The position numbers and the translations under genes were made by a program. Of a DNA stretch of 64,000 nucleotides, positions 1 through 9,270 are shown in pieces; within the stretch, counting starts at the first letter, position 1; each line of letters opens with the position of its first letter. Under the pieces are notes generated by a model, which had not been told where the DNA came from, searched no databases, and was given only the letters and a program-made list of their open reading frames with translations. Source of the stretch: an uncultured Bacteroidales bacterium (GTDB lineage: Bacteria; Bacteroidota; Bacteroidia; Bacteroidales; Paludibacteraceae); the NCBI GenBank assembly GCA_944321895.1, contig CALUNA010000006.1, positions 62,001 to 126,000 on the forward strand, in the 5' to 3' direction.

Positions 1-541
1 GGGTGGAATACGCCCCGCTCTGGTTGTAGCCGCTCATCATGACGATGTCCGGGCGCAAGGCCATGGTTTTTTCTCCATTGACAGCCATGGCATCACCCAG
101 ATTGGCCAGCATGCCGTTGGCACATGATTGCCGTACCCGTTCGTTATATATAAGTTCCGGAGAACATACGCCGGCAAGGCTTTCCAAACAGCCTATGGCA
201 TCCAGCAGGCCTATATGGGTGCATGATGTGGCAACCATGCGTTTTACCGGAATATGGATTCGAATGCCATCGTTGGGTGTAGGGCAGGAGTCGTTGTATA
301 CAAGGTAGTAGCATTCCAGTATCTCGTGTTGCTTCCAGGGGTTATAAACGGTTATTTTTTTATAATCGTCTGTGTAAAAAATCGAGAATCCCGTTGCGTG
401 TGACAAATGCAACGTGTCGCCTGCAACATGTGTGTCGGCAGCCGTGGATGTCGTGTGGTTGCATGATACGGACAGGCAACACAGGACCAGGGCTACAATT
501 GGCCAAACAAAGACATGCAAGGGGATATTACAAACTTTCAT
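1..541 (-). CDS. Iron-siderophore/cobalamin ABC transporter substrate-binding lipoprotein (FecB/BtuF-like), cut by left edge
   Basis: The minus strand is open from an ATG at 539-541 to the left edge, giving about 180 residues of the N-terminal half. The start codon overlaps the 3' end of engB by 14 bases. The protein opens with a hydrophobic signal ending in a lipobox (LSVSC), so it is probably a lipoprotein. The following sequence ([19 protein letters not shown], then [14 protein letters not shown] and an LDAIGC stretch) matches the opening lobe of Bacteroidetes periplasmic binding proteins for ferric-siderophore or corrinoid uptake. Such proteins deliver ligand to a FecCD/BtuC permease, which would lie beyond the left edge. 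The orphan FecE-like ATPase at 25.3-26.0 kb is of the right type but too far away to assign as its partner. The ligand cannot be told. Confidence 0.8.
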   Translation of the reverse strand, partial: MKVCNIPLHVFVWPIVALVLCCLSVSCNHTTSTAADTHVAGDTLHLSHATGFSIFYTDDYKKITVYNPWKQHEILECYYLVYNDSCPTPNDGIRIHIPVKRMVATSCTHIGLLDAIGCLESLAGVCSPELIYNERVRQSCANGMLANLGDAMAVNGEKTMALRPDIVMMSGYNQSGAYST

Positions 542-1121
542 TTATTTGTTCTATGTAGTCAAGTAATTCGTTTTTACCGGTTTTTTCTTCACTTGATGTA
601 ACGAAGAAAGGGGGCATTTCTTCCCAGGTTTCCAACATTTTATTCTGATAGGACTGGATGTTTTCGCGTAGTCTGGCAGGACCAAGTTTGTCGGATTTGG
701 TAAACACAATGGCAAAAGGCACTCCATTTTCACCCAGCCATTCCATGAATTCCAGGTCGATTTGTTGCGGTTCGTGACGTGAATCGATTAGTACGAATAA
801 CGATGTGAGTTGTTCACGCTCAAGTATATAGTCTTCTATTATTTTTCGCAGTTTTTCACGGGCGGATTTTCCGGCCGATGCATAGCCGTAGCCGGGTAAA
901 TCTACCAGGAACCAGGAATCGTTTATCAGGAAATGGTTTATCAGCAAGGTTTTGCCTGGTTTGGCAGAGGCTTTGGCCAGATCCTTTCGGTTGCAAAGCA
1001 TGTTTATCAAAGATGATTTGCCCACGTTGGAACGGCCTATAAAAGCGTATTCGGGCAAATTGCCAGCCGGGCATTTGGTTACATCCGAATTGGATATTAC
1101 AAATTGAGCCGTTTTAATCAT
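528..1121 (-). CDS. engB: Ribosome biogenesis GTP-binding protein EngB/YsxC
   Basis: A 197-residue TrmE-Era-EngA-EngB GTPase involved in large-subunit assembly. With the start at 1121 the motifs fall as expected: G1 GRSNVGKS at 29-36, G3 DLPGYG at 74-79, G4 TKSD at 141-144, and a G5-like TSSEEKTG near 170. The frame is open upstream to 1181, but that ATG lies inside the preceding symporter gene. The ATG at 1119-1121 leaves a 13-base gap and gives the normal family length. The 3' end overlaps the downstream lipoprotein start by 14 bases, so the two are probably translationally coupled. All G motifs are intact. Confidence 0.95.
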   Translation of the reverse strand: MIKTAQFVISNSDVTKCPAGNLPEYAFIGRSNVGKSSLINMLCNRKDLAKASAKPGKTLLINHFLINDSWFLVDLPGYGYASAGKSAREKLRKIIEDYILEREQLTSLFVLIDSRHEPQQIDLEFMEWLGENGVPFAIVFTKSDKLGPARLRENIQSYQNKMLETWEEMPPFFVTSSEEKTGKNELLDYIEQINESL

Positions 1122-1134
1122 GATTGTGTCTGTT

Positions 1135-2592
1135 TTATTGATGTTGAATATTTTTGCGACTTGCCAGCCATAGTCCGGCAAAAGTAAGCATTCCGTTCAG
1201 CATGAGCAACTCGTAGCCGAAAGTATAATTCCAGCAGTGTCTTGTCAGGTAGTTCAAAAGATAGCACATCAGAGGAGCGGCAATGGCTATATACGGTATC
1301 CACTTGTCGTTGGTTTGCCGCTTGGTCAGCAAGCCGAAGGCGTACATGCCCAGCAGAGGACCGTATGTATAGCCCACAAGGACAAAGATGGCATTTATGA
1401 CGCTGGTGTTGTTCAATGCCTTGAACAGCATGATGATTGCCGCAAAAGCCGCAGATATGCCAATGTGGATAAGCATGCGGCTCCGTTTGGCTTTGGTCTT
1501 GTCTGTTTCGTCTATGTGCAGTATGTCTACGGCAAATGATGTTGTCAAGGCGGCCAGGGCTGAGTCTGCGCTTGAAAAGGCCGCAGCGACGATACCTGTA
1601 GCGAATAAAACGGGAACCCAGCCGCCCAGGTGATAGACGGCTAACTCAGGAAGTATGTTGTCGGACATTGCCGGCAACGGAATCTGTTGCTGTTGTGCAT
1701 AGACCAGCAGCAAGGCACCCAGAAATAAGAACAGCAAATTTACGGGTATGAACGAAAAGCCGTACCAATACATGTTTTTTTGTGCGTCTTTCAAATTCCG
1801 GCACGTCAGATTTTTCTGCATCATGTCCTGGTCCAGGCCTGTCATTACGATTACAATGAAAATTCCGCTGAAAAATTGTTTGAAGAAATTTTGCTTGCCG
1901 CGCCAGTCATCAAACACGAAAATCCGGTCATAGCCATTTGTCCGGATGGTATCGATAATCTGCTCCATAGGCATGTCGATGGCTTTGACCGCATTGATGA
2001 TGATCAGGCCCAGGGTAGTCAGTAAACAAACGGTCTGCAGGGTGTCGGTCCAGACTATGGTTTTGATACCGCTCCGGAACGTATATGCCCATATCATGGC
2101 AATAATGATACATATCGTGAGCCAAAAGGGCAGTTCCCAACGGGAAGCTACAAGATACTGCAGCATTAAAGCCACTATGTACAATCGGACTGCTGCTCCT
2201 ATCAGTTTGGAAATGAAAAAGAACCAGGCGCCGGTCTTGTGTGCCCGATGGCCGATCCGGTCCTCCAGATAGGTATAAATTGTAGTCAGATGCAGCTTGT
2301 AGTATAAGGGCAACAGCAGTCTGGCAATTACCAGATAGCCAAAAAAGAAGCCGAACACTGTCTGCATGTAGGCAAAATTTATATCTCGTACCATGCCGGG
2401 AACGGAAACGAAACTTACTCCCGACAGGGAGGACCCTACCATGCCAATGGCTACAATCCACCATGGAGATTGCCGGTTTCCGAGAAAGAAAGCAACGTTG
2501 TCTGTCGCGCGGTTTCTGCCCGTAATGAACGAGACCAGCAACAACAGACCGAAATACCCCAATATGATTGCTCCGATGAATGCCGCAGACAT
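1135..2592 (-). CDS. Sodium:solute symporter (SSS family)
   Basis: A 485-residue inner-membrane protein with about 13 hydrophobic segments and SSS hallmarks ([11 protein letters not shown] near 55-65, [10 protein letters not shown] near 255, YGPLLGMY near 400). It should couple solute uptake to sodium. The substrate cannot be predicted; sugars, nucleosides, sialic acid and amino acids are all transported within the family. An in-frame TTG at 2602-2604 adds four residues, but the ATG at 2590-2592 aligns exactly with the start of the paralogue at 9271, so it is preferred. It lies between era and engB on the same strand. Confidence 0.88.
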   Translation of the reverse strand: MSAAFIGAIILGYFGLLLLVSFITGRNRATDNVAFFLGNRQSPWWIVAIGMVGSSLSGVSFVSVPGMVRDINFAYMQTVFGFFFGYLVIARLLLPLYYKLHLTTIYTYLEDRIGHRAHKTGAWFFFISKLIGAAVRLYIVALMLQYLVASRWELPFWLTICIIIAMIWAYTFRSGIKTIVWTDTLQTVCLLTTLGLIIINAVKAIDMPMEQIIDTIRTNGYDRIFVFDDWRGKQNFFKQFFSGIFIVIVMTGLDQDMMQKNLTCRNLKDAQKNMYWYGFSFIPVNLLFLFLGALLLVYAQQQQIPLPAMSDNILPELAVYHLGGWVPVLFATGIVAAAFSSADSALAALTTSFAVDILHIDETDKTKAKRSRMLIHIGISAAFAAIIMLFKALNNTSVINAIFVLVGYTYGPLLGMYAFGLLTKRQTNDKWIPYIAIAAPLMCYLLNYLTRHCWNYTFGYELLMLNGMLTFAGLWLASRKNIQHQ

Positions 2593-2740
2593 GGATTTTT
2601 TCAATAAAGGATTACAAAATACATGCGCAAGAACTGTCCAGAAGTGTATTTGGAAGATCTTTCCGCATAGTGTATGGTCATTGTTTCTTCAGCCATTTGT
2701 TTTTGTATGCATTGTTTTTGTTGGTAAACCGGAAATTCTG

Positions 2741-3622
2741 TTATTCCAACTGATAGCCAAAGCTTCTGAGTTTGCTTTCCTTGTTCCGCCAGTCTTTTTC
2801 TACCTTGACAAATAGCTCCAGAAAGATTTTTTTGCCAAAGAAGGCTTCCAGGTCATGTCGTGCTTCCGAACCGACCTTTTTCAGCGATTTTCCATTCCGC
2901 CCAATGATGATGCCTTTCTGGGATTCGCGTTCTACGTAAATGACGGCATTGATGCGTATCAGATGTTCTTCTTCCTTGAATTGTTCCACTACAACTTCCA
3001 CGGAATAAGGTATTTCCTTTTCGTAGTTCAGCAGGATTTTTTCACGTATGATTTCATCTACGAAAAAACGTGCGGGTTTATCCGTCAACTGGTCTTTGTC
3101 AAAAAAGGGAGGACACTCGGGCAGTAATTCCTTGATACGTTTGAACAACTGGTCAACATTGAACTTTTCCTTGGCAGAAACAGGATATATTTCTGCCTGC
3201 GGCAAAACAGTCTTCCATTTTTCAACCAAAGCGATTAGTCCATCCTCGTTGGTCAGATCAATTTTATTGATAACTAACAGGATGGGAGCTGCGTTGTGTT
3301 TTACCTTTTCCAGAAAGTCGGCATTTTTATCAATTGAATCATACACATCTGTGACATATAGCAGGATATCCGCATCGACCAATGCCGAGCGCGAAAAATT
3401 GAGCATGGATTCCTGTAAGCGGTAGTTCGGTTTCAGCACGCCCGGTGTGTCGGAATAGACAATCTGGAAATCATCGCCGTTCACGATGCCCATAATCCGG
3501 TGGCGGGTTGTCTGCGCTTTTTGCGTGATGATGGAAATGCGTTCACCTACCAACGCATTCATCAGTGTCGATTTGCCGACGTTCGGATTTCCTACGATAT
3601 TTACAAAGCCAGATCTATGCAT
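2741..3622 (-). CDS. era: GTPase Era
   Basis: A 293-residue essential GTPase that binds the 3' end of 16S rRNA during small-subunit maturation. The G domain has G1 GNPNVGKS at 11-18, DTPG at 58-61 and NKID at 119-122. It is followed by a KH RNA-binding domain with the GxxG-type loop (IIIGRNGKSLKK near 238). Length and motif order are standard. It heads the minus-strand run era, symporter, engB, lipoprotein, with 148 bases between its stop and the symporter ATG. A -7 box lies at 3660-3667. Confidence 0.96.
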   Translation of the reverse strand: MHRSGFVNIVGNPNVGKSTLMNALVGERISIITQKAQTTRHRIMGIVNGDDFQIVYSDTPGVLKPNYRLQESMLNFSRSALVDADILLYVTDVYDSIDKNADFLEKVKHNAAPILLVINKIDLTNEDGLIALVEKWKTVLPQAEIYPVSAKEKFNVDQLFKRIKELLPECPPFFDKDQLTDKPARFFVDEIIREKILLNYEKEIPYSVEVVVEQFKEEEHLIRINAVIYVERESQKGIIIGRNGKSLKKVGSEARHDLEAFFGKKIFLELFVKVEKDWRNKESKLRSFGYQLE

Positions 3623-3659
3623 AAGGCAGAAAGTTAACAGATAACATGTTATGAGGATG

Positions 3660-3667
3660 CAAAAATA
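3660..3667 (-). promoter_or_regulatory. Bacteroidetes -7 box upstream of era
   Basis: TATTTTTG on the minus strand, 38 bases upstream of the era ATG. The short leader contains a perfect 12-base palindrome, ATAACATGTTAT, at 3641-3652. It could be an operator, but no binding protein is suggested by the context. Confidence 0.5.
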
Positions 3668-3707
3668 ATAGTTTTTCCCGAGATAACCGCGTTGTACAAT
3701 TTTTCAG

Positions 3708-3715
3708 TATCTTTG
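3708..3715 (+). promoter_or_regulatory. Bacteroidetes -7 box upstream of the histidine kinase
   Basis: TATCTTTG, 62 bases before the kinase ATG. I see no good TTTG at the usual distance upstream. Confidence 0.5.
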
Positions 3716-3777
3716 GCGTTAAATGATAAACTGCCATAAAAGGAAGAGCAAGGCTCCGATTCCCAAAAATTCCGCAT

Positions 3778-4926
3778 ATGAAGAAATTATACAAGAATTC
3801 CGAAACTCTGAAGTATGTTTTCATACTCATTGCATTGGCCATAGTCGTTTTTTCCGTCTGGTTCACCAATAGCCTGGCACACAAGCTGGCCATAGAGGAG
3901 AGTCGGAAAATAGAAATCTGGGCGGAAGCCACGCGGCAATTCATTTTGGCGGATGAAAATACGGATATTGATTTCGTATCGTCTATTATTGAAGGCAATA
4001 CGACTATTCCGGTGTATATGGTTGATGACAATGATCGGATTATTTTTTCAAGGAATGTAAAGGAGCCGCTTAAGAACAAGGAGGCTTTTTATGCGGAGGA
4101 AATAGCCCGTCTGAAAGAAATCCGTAAACCCATTGAGGTACGTCTGGATGAGGATACCGTGCAATACATATATTATGATGATTCATTGTTGCTGAAACAG
4201 CTGCACTATTTCCCATATATCCAGTTCAGTGTCATCTTTGTGTTCCTGCTGGTGGCGTCCATTGCGTTTGCAGGAACAAAAAGGGCTGAACAGAACCAGG
4301 TCTGGGTAGGCTTGTCCAAGGAAACCGCCCATCAGTTGGGCACACCAATCTCTTCCTTGCTGGCATGGCAGGAGTTGCTGAAAAGCAGATATCCGGACGA
4401 CAGGCTGCTGCCGGAAATGGACAAAGACATTGGCCGTTTGCGCATAATTGCGGAACGCTTCTCTAAAATAGGCTCACTGCCGGAATTGAAGGAAGAGGAT
4501 ATCGTATCTACCATAGAGAACGCCATCAATTACATGAAAAGCCGTATTTCTGACAAGGTGGAAATCAGTTTCTCCTATACGGGACGTCCTGTGATGGTGA
4601 AACTGAATGTCCCGCTTTTTGAGTGGGTCGTGGAAAATCTGTGTAAAAATGCCATTGATGCCATGAACGGAGCCGGAAAAATACATTTTGCACTTTCCGA
4701 ACACGAACGCTTCCTGCAGATAGACGTGACCGATACCGGCAAAGGAATTGAACGTTCACGTTTCAGAACCATTTTCAAGCCCGGCTATACAACTAAACGC
4801 CGGGGTTGGGGATTGGGCCTGTCACTGACCAAACGCATCGTGGAAATTTATCACCACGGAAAAATTTTTGTCAAGCAATCGGAAATAGGGATAGGCACAA
4901 CATTCCGCATTCTCTTGTATAAATAA
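3778..4926 (+). CDS. Membrane sensor histidine kinase, orphan
   Basis: A 382-residue protein with two membrane segments (about 12-31 and 146-166) that bracket a roughly 110-residue periplasmic sensor region. The cytoplasmic part has an H-box around His185 (AHQLGTPISS), an N-box (ENLCKNAIDAM), a G1 box (DTGKGI) and a G2 box (GWGLGLSLTKRI), so it should autophosphorylate. The H-box reads HQLGTP rather than the usual HE.RTP form. No response regulator is adjacent: upstream is divergent era and downstream convergent dut. The partner and signal are therefore unknown. Confidence 0.88.
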   Translation: MKKLYKNSETLKYVFILIALAIVVFSVWFTNSLAHKLAIEESRKIEIWAEATRQFILADENTDIDFVSSIIEGNTTIPVYMVDDNDRIIFSRNVKEPLKNKEAFYAEEIARLKEIRKPIEVRLDEDTVQYIYYDDSLLLKQLHYFPYIQFSVIFVFLLVASIAFAGTKRAEQNQVWVGLSKETAHQLGTPISSLLAWQELLKSRYPDDRLLPEMDKDIGRLRIIAERFSKIGSLPELKEEDIVSTIENAINYMKSRISDKVEISFSYTGRPVMVKLNVPLFEWVVENLCKNAIDAMNGAGKIHFALSEHERFLQIDVTDTGKGIERSRFRTIFKPGYTTKRRGWGLGLSLTKRIVEIYHHGKIFVKQSEIGIGTTFRILLYK

Positions 4927-4937
4927 GCAGGCGGCTT

Positions 4938-5372
4938 TTATTCCCTGCCCGTATGTCCAAAGCCTCCTGCCCCGCGCTCGGTTTCCGACAATGTTTCCAC
5001 TGTTTCAAGTTCGGCCTGCTCATGTCTGGCAATGACCATCTGGCAGATGCGTTCTCCATCCTGGACCCAGAAATCATCGGAAGACAGGTTTACCAGAATA
5101 ACGCAAATCTCTCCGCGATAGTCGGCATCTATCGTACCCGGCGAATTGAGAACAGTTATGCCTTTTTTCAAGGCCAGTCCGCTACGGGGCCTGATCTGTG
5201 CTTCATAACCGCAAGGTAATTCCAGGAAAAGTCCTGTCGGTATCAGTTTGCGTTCCAGGGGTTTCAACAGAACCGGTTCATCCAAATTGGCACGCAAATC
5301 CAACCCGGCGGACATGGGGGTCTCGTAGCGGGGCAGGGCGTGTTTTGATTTGTTCAATACTCTGATTTTCAT
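4938..5372 (-). CDS. dut: Deoxyuridine 5'-triphosphate nucleotidohydrolase (dUTPase)
   Basis: A 144-residue trimeric dUTPase that hydrolyses dUTP to dUMP and pyrophosphate. All family motifs are visible: motif 1 AGLDLRA, motif 2 [11 protein letters not shown], motif 3 [12 protein letters not shown] with the catalytic Asp, motif 4 GERICQMVI, and the C-terminal P-loop-like motif 5 [10 protein letters not shown]. The length is normal. It is the second gene of a pair with the lipid kinase, whose stop is 12 bases upstream of this ATG. It converges on the histidine kinase gene. Confidence 0.96.
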   Translation of the reverse strand: MKIRVLNKSKHALPRYETPMSAGLDLRANLDEPVLLKPLERKLIPTGLFLELPCGYEAQIRPRSGLALKKGITVLNSPGTIDADYRGEICVILVNLSSDDFWVQDGERICQMVIARHEQAELETVETLSETERGAGGFGHTGRE

Positions 5373-5384
5373 ATGATTAAATAT

Positions 5385-6266
5385 TCAAAAACGTTTCTCA
5401 ACCAACAGTTTCAAACCATCAGGGACAACCCTGATTAAGATGGTCTTGCCTTCCGGAACAGGATCGCCATCAAGATGAAATACACCGGCCTTTTCGCGCG
5501 ACAGCGTCAGCTCACGGACTTTCATGGCATGCATGAACAAATTCCGGTCGATATTTTTTATGAACAACTGCATGGCAAGCCCGGGGGCCACTATGGCAGG
5601 AAAGCGGCTCAGTGCGGCAACATCTATCAGTCCATCCTGGATGCTTGCCCGCGGGGCAATGTACGCATTGTTGCCCCATTGGGAAGCATTGGCAAAAGTA
5701 ACGACAAAGGCTTTGATGTCCAGGTCTATGCCATCTCCTGATAAATGATATGTATCCGGCTCATAATCAAAATAGCTTAATATCATTTCCCTGATGTAGG
5801 TTATCAGGCCCCGTTTGCCGGCTTCGGCAAATTTTGCGCTGATATAGGCATCGAAACCGGTACCGCATGTGCAGAAGAACGGATGTTCGTTTGCCAGGCC
5901 GTAATCAACGCTTATGATTTCGGAACGATTCAACTGGGCGATTGCCTTTTTAGGATGCATGGACATGCGGACATGACGGGCCAATCCATTGCCGGAACCG
6001 ACAGGCAGGATGCCCAAGGCCGTATCGGTGTGAACCAACGCCCGTCCGACTTCATTGACCGTGCCATCTCCGCCGACGGCAACGACGGCATAATAATTAC
6101 GTTCCGCAAAGCGGCGGGCCAGTTCCGTGGCATGGCCGGGATGCTCGGTGAACATGATGTCCGGCTCAAAGCACTCCTTATCCATGCCTGCTGTTATCCA
6201 TGCCCGTAAGTCTTTTTTGGAACGTGTGCCGGATATGGGATTGATTATAAATGCAATTTGTTTCAT
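5385..6266 (-). CDS. Diacylglycerol/sphingosine kinase-like lipid kinase (LCB5/YegS family)
   Basis: A 293-residue lipid kinase. The N-terminal domain has NPISGTR, the nucleotide-binding GGDGTVNEV motif, and LPVGSGNGLARH. The C-terminal half is the beta-rich domain of the DagK/YegS fold. The likely substrate is diacylglycerol or a sphingoid base; Bacteroidales make sphingolipids, so either is possible. The open frame extends to 6365, but the ATG at 6264-6266 begins the conserved strand (MKQIAFIINP), and a -7 promoter box sits just upstream at 6286-6293. Co-transcribed with dut. Confidence 0.87.
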   Translation of the reverse strand: MKQIAFIINPISGTRSKKDLRAWITAGMDKECFEPDIMFTEHPGHATELARRFAERNYYAVVAVGGDGTVNEVGRALVHTDTALGILPVGSGNGLARHVRMSMHPKKAIAQLNRSEIISVDYGLANEHPFFCTCGTGFDAYISAKFAEAGKRGLITYIREMILSYFDYEPDTYHLSGDGIDLDIKAFVVTFANASQWGNNAYIAPRASIQDGLIDVAALSRFPAIVAPGLAMQLFIKNIDRNLFMHAMKVRELTLSREKAGVFHLDGDPVPEGKTILIRVVPDGLKLLVEKRF

Positions 6267-6285
6267 ACATCTGACATAGACGCTG

Positions 6286-6293
6286 CAAAAGTA
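6286..6293 (-). promoter_or_regulatory. Bacteroidetes -7 box for the lipid kinase-dut operon
   Basis: TACTTTTG on the minus strand, 20 bases upstream of the chosen ATG. Its position rules out the longer reading frame as the translated form. A weak GTTG lies about 20 bases further upstream. Confidence 0.6.
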
Positions 6294-6409
6294 ATGAATA
6301 AAACCAATCCGGCAACAACGCAATATCATGGATTGCCGCAAAAAAACTGTCTGGGACTGCCGCAAAAAAAATAAGTTCGTCCAAAGTTTTTTTTACCAGA
6401 GCTTTGTTG

Positions 6410-6417
6410 TACATTTG
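6410..6417 (+). promoter_or_regulatory. Bacteroidetes -7 box upstream of rnr
   Basis: TACATTTG, 36 bases upstream of the rnr start. A T-rich tract occupies the -33 region, without a clean TTTG. Confidence 0.55.
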
Positions 6418-6453
6418 TGCAGATTATGCGTACAAAAGCGCATGCCATGAATT

Positions 6454-8595
6454 ATGAGAAAAAAAGACAGGAAAACAGGGTCCGAGCGTATGCGTAAATC
6501 GGATATGATACGCAAAATCATCAACATCTTCAACGAGAATCCGCAAAAGACGTTCAACTACAAGCAAATGGCCTCCTTGTTAGGGATTAAAAATGAAAGC
6601 CAGCGTGTATTGGTCAATGAAATCTTGTATGAATTGTGGGATGAGGAGTTCCTGACGGCGATATCGCGTGGCAAATTCAAGCTGAACTCGCGTGGCGGCT
6701 ATGTAGAAGGCACAATCAGTCGCCATGGTGTAAAGACGTACTTGATTCCGACCGATGGCGGTGAGGAAATTTTCATACCGGAACGAAAAACCAATCATGC
6801 AATTGCCGGTGACACGGCAAAAGTCTATTTGTATGCCCATCGCAGAGGCAGCCAGCCGGAAGGTGAGGTTGTGGAGATAGTTAAACGCGCCAAGGATACG
6901 TTTGTGGGGCTGTTGGAAACGCACAACAACGATGCATTCGTTGTGCTTGACAATAAAATCATGACCAATGATGTCTATATTCCGCAAAACAAGCTCAAAG
7001 GAGCCAAAAACGGACAGAAAGTGGTTGTGAAATTGTCGGAATGGCGGCCGGATGAAAAAAATCCGCGTGGGGAAATCATCGATGTGCTTGGCGACCGCGG
7101 CAACAATAACACGGAAATGCATGCTATTCTGGCTGAATACGGGTTGCCATACGCATATCCGCAAAATGTGGAGGCGGCTGCCGATAAGATAGATGCCGGT
7201 ATCACTCCGGAGGAGATAGCCAGACGGACCGACATGCGCGGTGTGTGCACCTTCACGATAGACCCGAAAGATGCAAAAGATTTTGATGATGCCCTGTCCA
7301 TCCGGAAACTCGCCGATGGACAATGGGAAGTAGGCGTGCACATTGCCGACGTCACCCACTATGTGAAGCCGGGTGACATAATCGACAAGGAAGCATACAA
7401 GCGGGCCACCTCCATTTATTTGGTAGACAGGACTATTCCAATGCTTCCGGAACATTTGTCAAACGGAATATGTTCCCTGCGCCCGGATGAGGAAAAGTTA
7501 TGTTTTTCGGTCATCTTCCATTTGGACGAGGAGGCCGACGTGCAGCAATACGAGATATGCCGGACCGTCATTAAAAGTAACCGCAGGTTTACATATGAAG
7601 AAGCTCAGCAAGTCATAGAAACCGGCCAGGGTGACTATTGTGATGAACTGCTGGAACTTGACCGGCTGGCTAAGAAGTTGCGTAAGAAACGTTTCCAGAA
7701 CGGAGCTATCGCTTTCGACAGGGTGGAAGTCAAGTTCAATATCGATGAAAACGGGAAACCGTTGAGTGTCTTTTTCAAGGAAGCCAAAGATGCCAATAAG
7801 TTGGTGGAAGAATTCATGTTGCTGGCAAACCAGACCACGGCAACACACATTGGCAAACCCGGAAAAGGCCGGAAAGCAAAAACGTTCGTTTACCGCATAC
7901 ACGATACGCCAAATCCCGACAAACTTCAGAACTTTTCCACTTTTATCAAACGCTTTGGCTACAACCTGAAAACAACGGGGAAGAAAGGGCAGATTTCCAG
8001 TTCAATCAATCATTTGCTGGACGAAGTACAAGGCAAGAAAGAACAGAACCTGATTGAAACACTTGCTGTCAGAAGTATGGCGAAAGCCGTATACAGCACG
8101 TTCAATATAGGACACTACGGTCTGGCATTTGATTTTTACACACATTTTACATCGCCCATCAGGCGTTATCCGGACATGATGGTGCATCGTTTGCTGGAGC
8201 GTTATCTGGCCGGAGGGCGTAGTGTCAGGGCAGAAGAATATGAAGATTTCTGCAAGCACAGTTCAGATATGGAGCAGCTCGCGGCGGAAGCAGAACGTGC
8301 AAGTATCAAGTACAAACAGGTGGAGTTTATGTCTGAAAGAATCGGACAGGTATTTGATGGTGTCATATCCGGGGTTACGGAATGGGGTATCTATGTGGAA
8401 CTGACCGAAAGCAAATGCGAGGGCATGATTGCCATGCGCGATTTGGGTTACAACGATTACTTCATATTTGATGACAAGAACTATTGCGTGATTGGGCGGC
8501 AGACACACAAAAAGTTTCAACTGGGCGACCCGATTCGTGTCAAGGTAGTCAAGGCGGATTTGTTCAAGAAACAACTGGATTTTGTTCCGGCATGA
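6454..8595 (+). CDS. rnr: Ribonuclease R (3'-5' exoribonuclease)
   Basis: A 713-residue RNase II/R family enzyme that degrades structured RNA processively from the 3' end. Domains in order: an N-terminal winged-helix segment (about 15-75), OB/cold-shock-like domains (about 85-230), the RNB catalytic domain with acidic residues Asp270, Asp276, Asp278 and Asp279 (DPKDAKDFDDA), and a C-terminal S1 domain (about 630-713). The C-terminal HYGLAFDFYTHFTSPIRRY block of the RNB domain is intact. It lacks the long basic tail of the E. coli enzyme. It stands alone, with rplS downstream behind its own promoter. Confidence 0.95.
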   Translation: MRKKDRKTGSERMRKSDMIRKIINIFNENPQKTFNYKQMASLLGIKNESQRVLVNEILYELWDEEFLTAISRGKFKLNSRGGYVEGTISRHGVKTYLIPTDGGEEIFIPERKTNHAIAGDTAKVYLYAHRRGSQPEGEVVEIVKRAKDTFVGLLETHNNDAFVVLDNKIMTNDVYIPQNKLKGAKNGQKVVVKLSEWRPDEKNPRGEIIDVLGDRGNNNTEMHAILAEYGLPYAYPQNVEAAADKIDAGITPEEIARRTDMRGVCTFTIDPKDAKDFDDALSIRKLADGQWEVGVHIADVTHYVKPGDIIDKEAYKRATSIYLVDRTIPMLPEHLSNGICSLRPDEEKLCFSVIFHLDEEADVQQYEICRTVIKSNRRFTYEEAQQVIETGQGDYCDELLELDRLAKKLRKKRFQNGAIAFDRVEVKFNIDENGKPLSVFFKEAKDANKLVEEFMLLANQTTATHIGKPGKGRKAKTFVYRIHDTPNPDKLQNFSTFIKRFGYNLKTTGKKGQISSSINHLLDEVQGKKEQNLIETLAVRSMAKAVYSTFNIGHYGLAFDFYTHFTSPIRRYPDMMVHRLLERYLAGGRSVRAEEYEDFCKHSSDMEQLAAEAERASIKYKQVEFMSERIGQVFDGVISGVTEWGIYVELTESKCEGMIAMRDLGYNDYFIFDDKNYCVIGRQTHKKFQLGDPIRVKVVKADLFKKQLDFVPA

Positions 8596-8678
8596 CATGA
8601 AATGCCAGTGTGTATGAAGCCGGAAAGTTGTTTGGGAAGAAATTTTACGGCAGTATTTTTTCTTTCAAAAAAAAAACG

Positions 8679-8686
8679 TACCTTTG
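8679..8686 (+). promoter_or_regulatory. Bacteroidetes -7 box upstream of rplS
   Basis: TACCTTTG followed by CGGC, giving a leader of roughly 75 bases before the rplS ATG. A T-rich tract lies in the -33 region. Confidence 0.6.
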
Positions 8687-8767
8687 CGGCTCGAATTCGG
8701 GCGTAGTCTCTGGCAGTAGAAGAAATGGCTGCGAATACTCCGCCATAACCCATAAAATCAATTGAAA

Positions 8768-9115
8768 ATGGATTTGATGAAAGTAGCCCAAGAGGCTTTT
8801 AAGGTAGAAAAAAACTACCCCGCATTCAAAAGCGGCGACACGGTAACAGTTGCATACCGTATCAAAGAAGGCAACAAGGAACGTATCCAGGAATTCCGTG
8901 GTGATGTTATCCGGATCTCCGGTCATCAGGAAAACAAACGTTTCACGGTTCGCAAAATGTCCGGAAACGTAGGTGTTGAGCGTATTTTCCCCATGAATTC
9001 CCCGTTCATTGAAAGTATCACCGTCAATAAATATGGTAAGGTACGTCGTGCCAAACTGTATTATTTGCGTGCACTCACTGGCAAGAAAGCCAAAATCAAA
9101 GAAAGACGTAAATAA
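8768..9115 (+). CDS. rplS: 50S ribosomal protein L19
   Basis: A 115-residue protein, the same length as E. coli L19. The conserved blocks are present: [36 protein letters not shown] and the terminal [22 protein letters not shown] two codons upstream is in frame, but the ATG at 8768 gives the family length. It sits near the 30S-50S interface. It is monocistronic here, with its own promoter and a strong terminator at 9137-9179. Confidence 0.97.
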   Translation: MDLMKVAQEAFKVEKNYPAFKSGDTVTVAYRIKEGNKERIQEFRGDVIRISGHQENKRFTVRKMSGNVGVERIFPMNSPFIESITVNKYGKVRRAKLYYLRALTGKKAKIKERRK

Positions 9116-9136
9116 CGGTTTTCAGAAAAATTCGTA

Positions 9137-9179
9137 CAAAGGCTGTCCGGCTCAAGGTGGGATGGCCTTTGTTTTTTTT
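9137..9179 (+). terminator. Rho-independent terminator after rplS
   Basis: A 12-pair stem (CAAAGGCTGTCC with GGGATGGCCTTTG, including two G-U pairs) spans 9137-9171 and is followed by eight T. Confidence 0.85.
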
Positions 9180-9224
9180 CATGCATTTGTCCGGGTTTGC
9201 ACAAGAGTATCCTGTTTTTTTTCA

Positions 9225-9232
9225 TAACTTTG
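9225..9232 (+). promoter_or_regulatory. Bacteroidetes -7 box upstream of the second symporter
   Basis: TAACTTTG, 38 bases before the ATG. The nearest TTTG (9196-9199) is 25 bases upstream, longer than the usual spacing. Confidence 0.5.
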
Positions 9233-9270
9233 TCAGACTGTCCTTTTGCTGGTTGTAAAAACGTTTGCCT

